A DNA stretch of 64,000 nucleotides from Flavobacterium azooxidireducens (GTDB taxonomy: Bacteria > Bacteroidota > Bacteroidia > Flavobacteriales > Flavobacteriaceae): positions 124,001 to 188,000 of the forward strand of contig NZ_CP096205.1 of the NCBI RefSeq assembly GCF_023195775.1, written 5' to 3'. This document shows, piece by piece, positions 61,302-64,000 of this stretch. The notes below the pieces were generated by a model that saw only the letters and a program-made list of their open reading frames with translations, was not told the origin of the DNA and did not search any database. The first letter of the stretch is position 1, and every line of letters starts with the position of its first letter. The translations under genes were made by a program, and so were the position numbers.

Positions 61302-62456
61302 ATGGAAAATTTAAACCAACGACTGGAATCGCTCATTCGTTTTCGAAAAGAATTGCATAAAAACCCTGAATTGTCAGGAAAAGAGATAGAAACTGCAAAA
61401 AGAATTGTTTCCTTTTTAGAACAATATCCACCGGATGAAATGCAAACCAATGTGGGTGGAACCGGAATTATTGCCGTTTACAAAGGTGTTGAAGAAGGAA
61501 AATCAATTTTATTTCGATCTGAATTGGATGCTTTACCTATCAAAGAAACAAATTCATTTGAACACAGATCAATAAAAAATAATGTTTCACACAAATGTGG
61601 ACATGATGGTCATACGGCTATTTTGTGCGGATTGGCCAGCGAATTACATCATCAACGACCGGAAAAAGGAAACGTAATTTTATTATTTCAACCTGCCGAA
61701 GAAAATGGTTCCGGTGCAGAAAAAGTAGCCAATGATGATAATTTTAAAAACTACAAACCCGATTATGTTTTTGCTTTGCACAACTTACCCGGATTTGATA
61801 AAAATCAAATTGTTGTGAAAGACGGTACTTTTTCGTGTGCTGTAAAAAGTATGATTATACGATTAAAAGGAAAAATTGCTCACGCTGCCGAACCTGAAAA
61901 TGCCATTAATCCAGCCTTGGCAATTGCATCAATCATTCAAAAATTTGATGAGAAAAATCAAGTTGATAAAACGAAACCTAACTTTTCAATCCTTACTCCT
62001 ATTTACATTTCGTTAGGTGAAAAAGCGTATGGAGTTTCAGCTGGCAAAGGCGAAGTTCATTTCACCATTCGTTGTCAAACTAATAAAGAAATGGAAAAAC
62101 TTTCAAACGAATTGGAAAATTTGATCGAAAAAATTGCAAAAAATCATCAATTAGAATATAAAATTAAATGGACAGAATCTTTCCAAGCCAATGAAAACAA
62201 TGCTGATGCGAACAATTTCATCAAAAATACCTCAAAGATTTTAGGATTGGATGTATTTGAAAAAGATACTCCTTTTAGTTGGGGCGAAGATTTTGGATTG
62301 TTCACACAACTTTACAATGGAGCAATGTTTGGACTTGGAGCTGGAAAAGATTCTCCGGCTTTGCATCATTCAGATTATGATTTTCCGGATGAAATTATCT
62401 CAACTGGCGTAAAATTGTTTCATCAAATCAGTAAAGAAATCAATAATGCACACTAA
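61302..62456 (+). CDS. M20-family amidohydrolase/aminoacylase (384 aa)
   Basis: This is a zinc peptidase of the M20D type that removes acyl groups from N-acylated amino acids or similar amides. The metal and active-site motifs are visible: FRSELDALPI (catalytic Asp), HKCGHDGHTAILCG (metal ligands), LFQPAEENGSGAEK (catalytic Glu and metal), FALHNLPG and the GKIAHAAEPENAINPA lid segment. HHSDYDFPDEII carries the last ligand His. There is no signal peptide, so it is cytoplasmic. The length is normal. The alanine racemase start overlaps its 3' end by 11 bp. Confidence 0.93.
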   Translation: MENLNQRLESLIRFRKELHKNPELSGKEIETAKRIVSFLEQYPPDEMQTNVGGTGIIAVYKGVEEGKSILFRSELDALPIKETNSFEHRSIKNNVSHKCGHDGHTAILCGLASELHHQRPEKGNVILLFQPAEENGSGAEKVANDDNFKNYKPDYVFALHNLPGFDKNQIVVKDGTFSCAVKSMIIRLKGKIAHAAEPENAINPALAIASIIQKFDEKNQVDKTKPNFSILTPIYISLGEKAYGVSAGKGEVHFTIRCQTNKEMEKLSNELENLIEKIAKNHQLEYKIKWTESFQANENNADANNFIKNTSKILGLDVFEKDTPFSWGEDFGLFTQLYNGAMFGLGAGKDSPALHHSDYDFPDEIISTGVKLFHQISKEINNAH

Positions 62457-63597
62457 CTCGGTTATCGAACTTAATCCCGATTCATATCAAAATAACCTAC
62501 TTTTTCTAAAGAAAATGTATGGCAAAAACGTCATTCTTTCTTCTGTTGTAAAAGGAAATGCGTATGGTCACGGCATTGAAGAATTTGTCACAATGGCTCA
62601 TAAAAGTGGTGTTTCACATTTTTCTGTTTTTGATGTTGCCGAAGCTCAACTCGTTAAAAAACAACTTCCTAAAAAAGTTACCATTTTGATTATGGGATTT
62701 GTTTCAGATGAACTGATGGAATGGGTTATTCAAAATGACATTGAATTTTTTGTATTTGATAAAAAAAGGTTAGAATTAGCCATTAAAATCAGTAAAAAGT
62801 TAAACAAAAAAGCCATCGTTCACATTGAAGTGGAGACCGGAATGAATCGTACCGGTTTTGTTCAAAATGAATTAAACAGCCTAATTTCTTTACTAAAAAA
62901 AGAAGAAAATCATATCGTATTTAAAGGATTATGCACTCATTTTGCAGGAGCAGAAAGTATGTCAAATTACTTTAGAGTCAAACAACAAATTGAGCGATTT
63001 GAAAAAATATATGCTTATTTCTGTGTGAAAAATTTAATCCCGAAGATAAAACATTCCGCTTGTTCAGCCGCTTCAATTATGTTTCCGGAAACCAGAATGG
63101 ATATGGTTCGCATCGGAATTATGCAATATGGATTATGGCCAAGTCCTGAAGTTTTTGCCAGTTATATATCCTCCAAAAAGAAGAAAATTGATCCGTTAAA
63201 AAGGGTAATCTCGTGGAAAAGTCAAGTGATGAGTATCAAAAAAATTGATGCGTGCGAATTCATTGGCTACGGAACGAGTTTTATGGCGAAAGAAAAAATG
63301 AAAATTGCAACTATTCCAATTGGTTATGCTCACGGTTACAGTCGTTCGCTGAGCAACAAAGGTCGAGTGATTATCAATCAACAGCGATGTATGGTGGTGG
63401 GAACGGTGAATATGAATATGATGTTGGTGGATGTTTCGGATATTCCTTCCATTCAAATTGGCGATGAAGTAATTCTCATCGGAAGCCAAGAAAAAATTGA
63501 TGTTTCGGTAGCTTCGTTTAGCGAAAACAGTAATCAATTAAATTATGAATTACTCACGAGAATTTCAAAATCAATTCCCAGAAAAATTTTAATCTAA
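62446..63597 (+). CDS. Alanine racemase
   Basis: Alanine racemase interconverts L- and D-alanine with PLP. The PLP Lys36 lies in SSVVKGNAYGHG, the usual site. The barrel has the EVETGMNRTGF segment and SACSAASIMFPETRMDMVRIGIMQYGLWPS. The C-terminal domain carries the catalytic Tyr in EFIGYGTSF and YAHGYSRSLSNKGRVIINQQRCMVVGTVNMNMMLVDVSD. It starts 11 bp inside the M20 gene and its stop overlaps the next start (TAATG), so the three are translated as a unit. In this setting it may act on other amino acids. The length of 383 aa is normal for Alr. Confidence 0.93.
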   Translation: MHTNSVIELNPDSYQNNLLFLKKMYGKNVILSSVVKGNAYGHGIEEFVTMAHKSGVSHFSVFDVAEAQLVKKQLPKKVTILIMGFVSDELMEWVIQNDIEFFVFDKKRLELAIKISKKLNKKAIVHIEVETGMNRTGFVQNELNSLISLLKKEENHIVFKGLCTHFAGAESMSNYFRVKQQIERFEKIYAYFCVKNLIPKIKHSACSAASIMFPETRMDMVRIGIMQYGLWPSPEVFASYISSKKKKIDPLKRVISWKSQVMSIKKIDACEFIGYGTSFMAKEKMKIATIPIGYAHGYSRSLSNKGRVIINQQRCMVVGTVNMNMMLVDVSDIPSIQIGDEVILIGSQEKIDVSVASFSENSNQLNYELLTRISKSIPRKILI

Positions 63598-64000
63598 TGG
63601 CATTTATCAAATTATATCGATCAAAACTTCAAGAAAATTATAGTTTTCTGGACGATTTATTCAAATCCAGAAATATCGAATGGGGTGTTGTTTCTAAATT
63701 ATTATGCGGAAATGTAATCTATTTGAAAGAGTTAATTGCTCTTGGTGCGACTGAAATTCACGATTCCAGAATCAGCAATTTAAAAAAAGTAAAAAAACTA
63801 AATCCGGCCATTCAAACTGTTTACATCAAACCGCCGGCAAAGTTGAGTATCAAACGAATTGTAGAATTTGCAGATGTGAGTTTTAACACTGAGATTTTTA
63901 CCATCAAACTACTTTCAGAAGAAGCGATTAGACAAAATAAAATCCATAAAATTATCATTATGATTGAAATGGGCGATCTACGTGAAGGTGTGATGGGCGA
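63597..64000 (+). CDS. Alanine/ornithine racemase-like PLP protein, 3' truncated by window end
   Basis: The ATG at 63597-63599 overlaps the stop of alanine racemase (TAATG). The frame stays open to the end of the window, so only the first 134 codons are seen. It begins MAFIKLYRSKLQENYSFLDDLF, has the PLP Lys34 in WGVVSKLLCGN (compare VVTKVVCGN-type motifs), then EIHDSRISNLKKVKKLNP and IIMIEMGDLREGVMG. The GDLREGV segment is typical of the ornithine/alanine racemase family, distinct from Alr. A second racemase in the same operon suggests the operon handles amino acids other than alanine. The rest of the gene lies outside the window. Confidence 0.85.
   Translation, partial: MAFIKLYRSKLQENYSFLDDLFKSRNIEWGVVSKLLCGNVIYLKELIALGATEIHDSRISNLKKVKKLNPAIQTVYIKPPAKLSIKRIVEFADVSFNTEIFTIKLLSEEAIRQNKIHKIIIMIEMGDLREGVMG

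Overview
The window is AT-rich DNA from a member of the Bacteroidota, most likely the family Flavobacteriaceae (Flavobacterium-like). The support is a gliding-motility lipoprotein GldI, a type IX secretion (T9SS) C-terminal sorting domain, many Bacteroidota-type lipoprotein signals, -7 promoter boxes of the TAnnTTTG type, and a near absence of Shine-Dalgarno sequences. No species can be named from the sequence alone.

Region 1 (1-4830) is accessory. Small genes of unknown function, mostly exported or membrane proteins, all on the + strand, alternate with four imperfect palindromes of about 125-135 bp. Three palindromes are close copies of each other and one is a divergent version. Each lies just after a stop codon and has the layout of an integron attC site, so the block looks like an integron cassette array without an integrase (CALIN). 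Its first gene is broken by an in-frame TGA. The block ends at a tRNA-Pro(GGG) gene. Region 2 (4945-11197) holds an ABC exporter pair, a histidine phosphatase, a subtilase lipoprotein, an OmpW-like porin and smpB. Region 3 (11198-14800) is again accessory: an IS110-family element with a probable bridge-RNA leader, a small membrane protein, a second gene broken by an in-frame stop, and a self-contained XRE-Fic regulator/enzyme with a candidate operator.

Region 4 (14812-30277) is mostly housekeeping: pcm, a Gfo/Idh/MocA oxidoreductase, a DUF1016 nuclease, hydroxybutyryl-CoA dehydrogenase, DUF1015, yggS, an exonuclease/GIY-YIG fusion, a K+ channel, miaA, acyl-ACP thioesterase, a two-component system, coaE and a frameshifted glycosyltransferase. 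Several dispersed Flavobacterium-type repeats lie here, and one has entered the yggS reading frame. Region 5 (30362-40661) is a long minus-strand block: a T9SS-exported adhesin-like protein, fabI, recN, DUF4835, coaBC, rpoZ, bamD, ferritin, dapA and DUF6913. Region 6 (40710-49669) holds a 5'-nucleotidase split into a lipoprotein and a Tat-exported protein, three tandem paralogous membrane proteins, three peptidyl-prolyl isomerases including GldI, NrnA and a CLC transporter of fluoride-exporter type. Region 7 (49814-64000) holds a 1350-residue hybrid histidine kinase, a YpfJ metallopeptidase, HMG-CoA synthase, a RAYT transposase with its REP hairpins, ComM, DUF2490, a GAF histidine kinase, a run of four hairpins after a promoter (candidate structured RNA), and an operon of GNAT, M20 peptidase, alanine racemase and a truncated second PLP racemase.

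The items most worth following up are the attC-like cassette array, the hairpin-rich transcript at 60645-60861, the IS110 leader RNA, and three broken reading frames (two in-frame stops, one frameshift).
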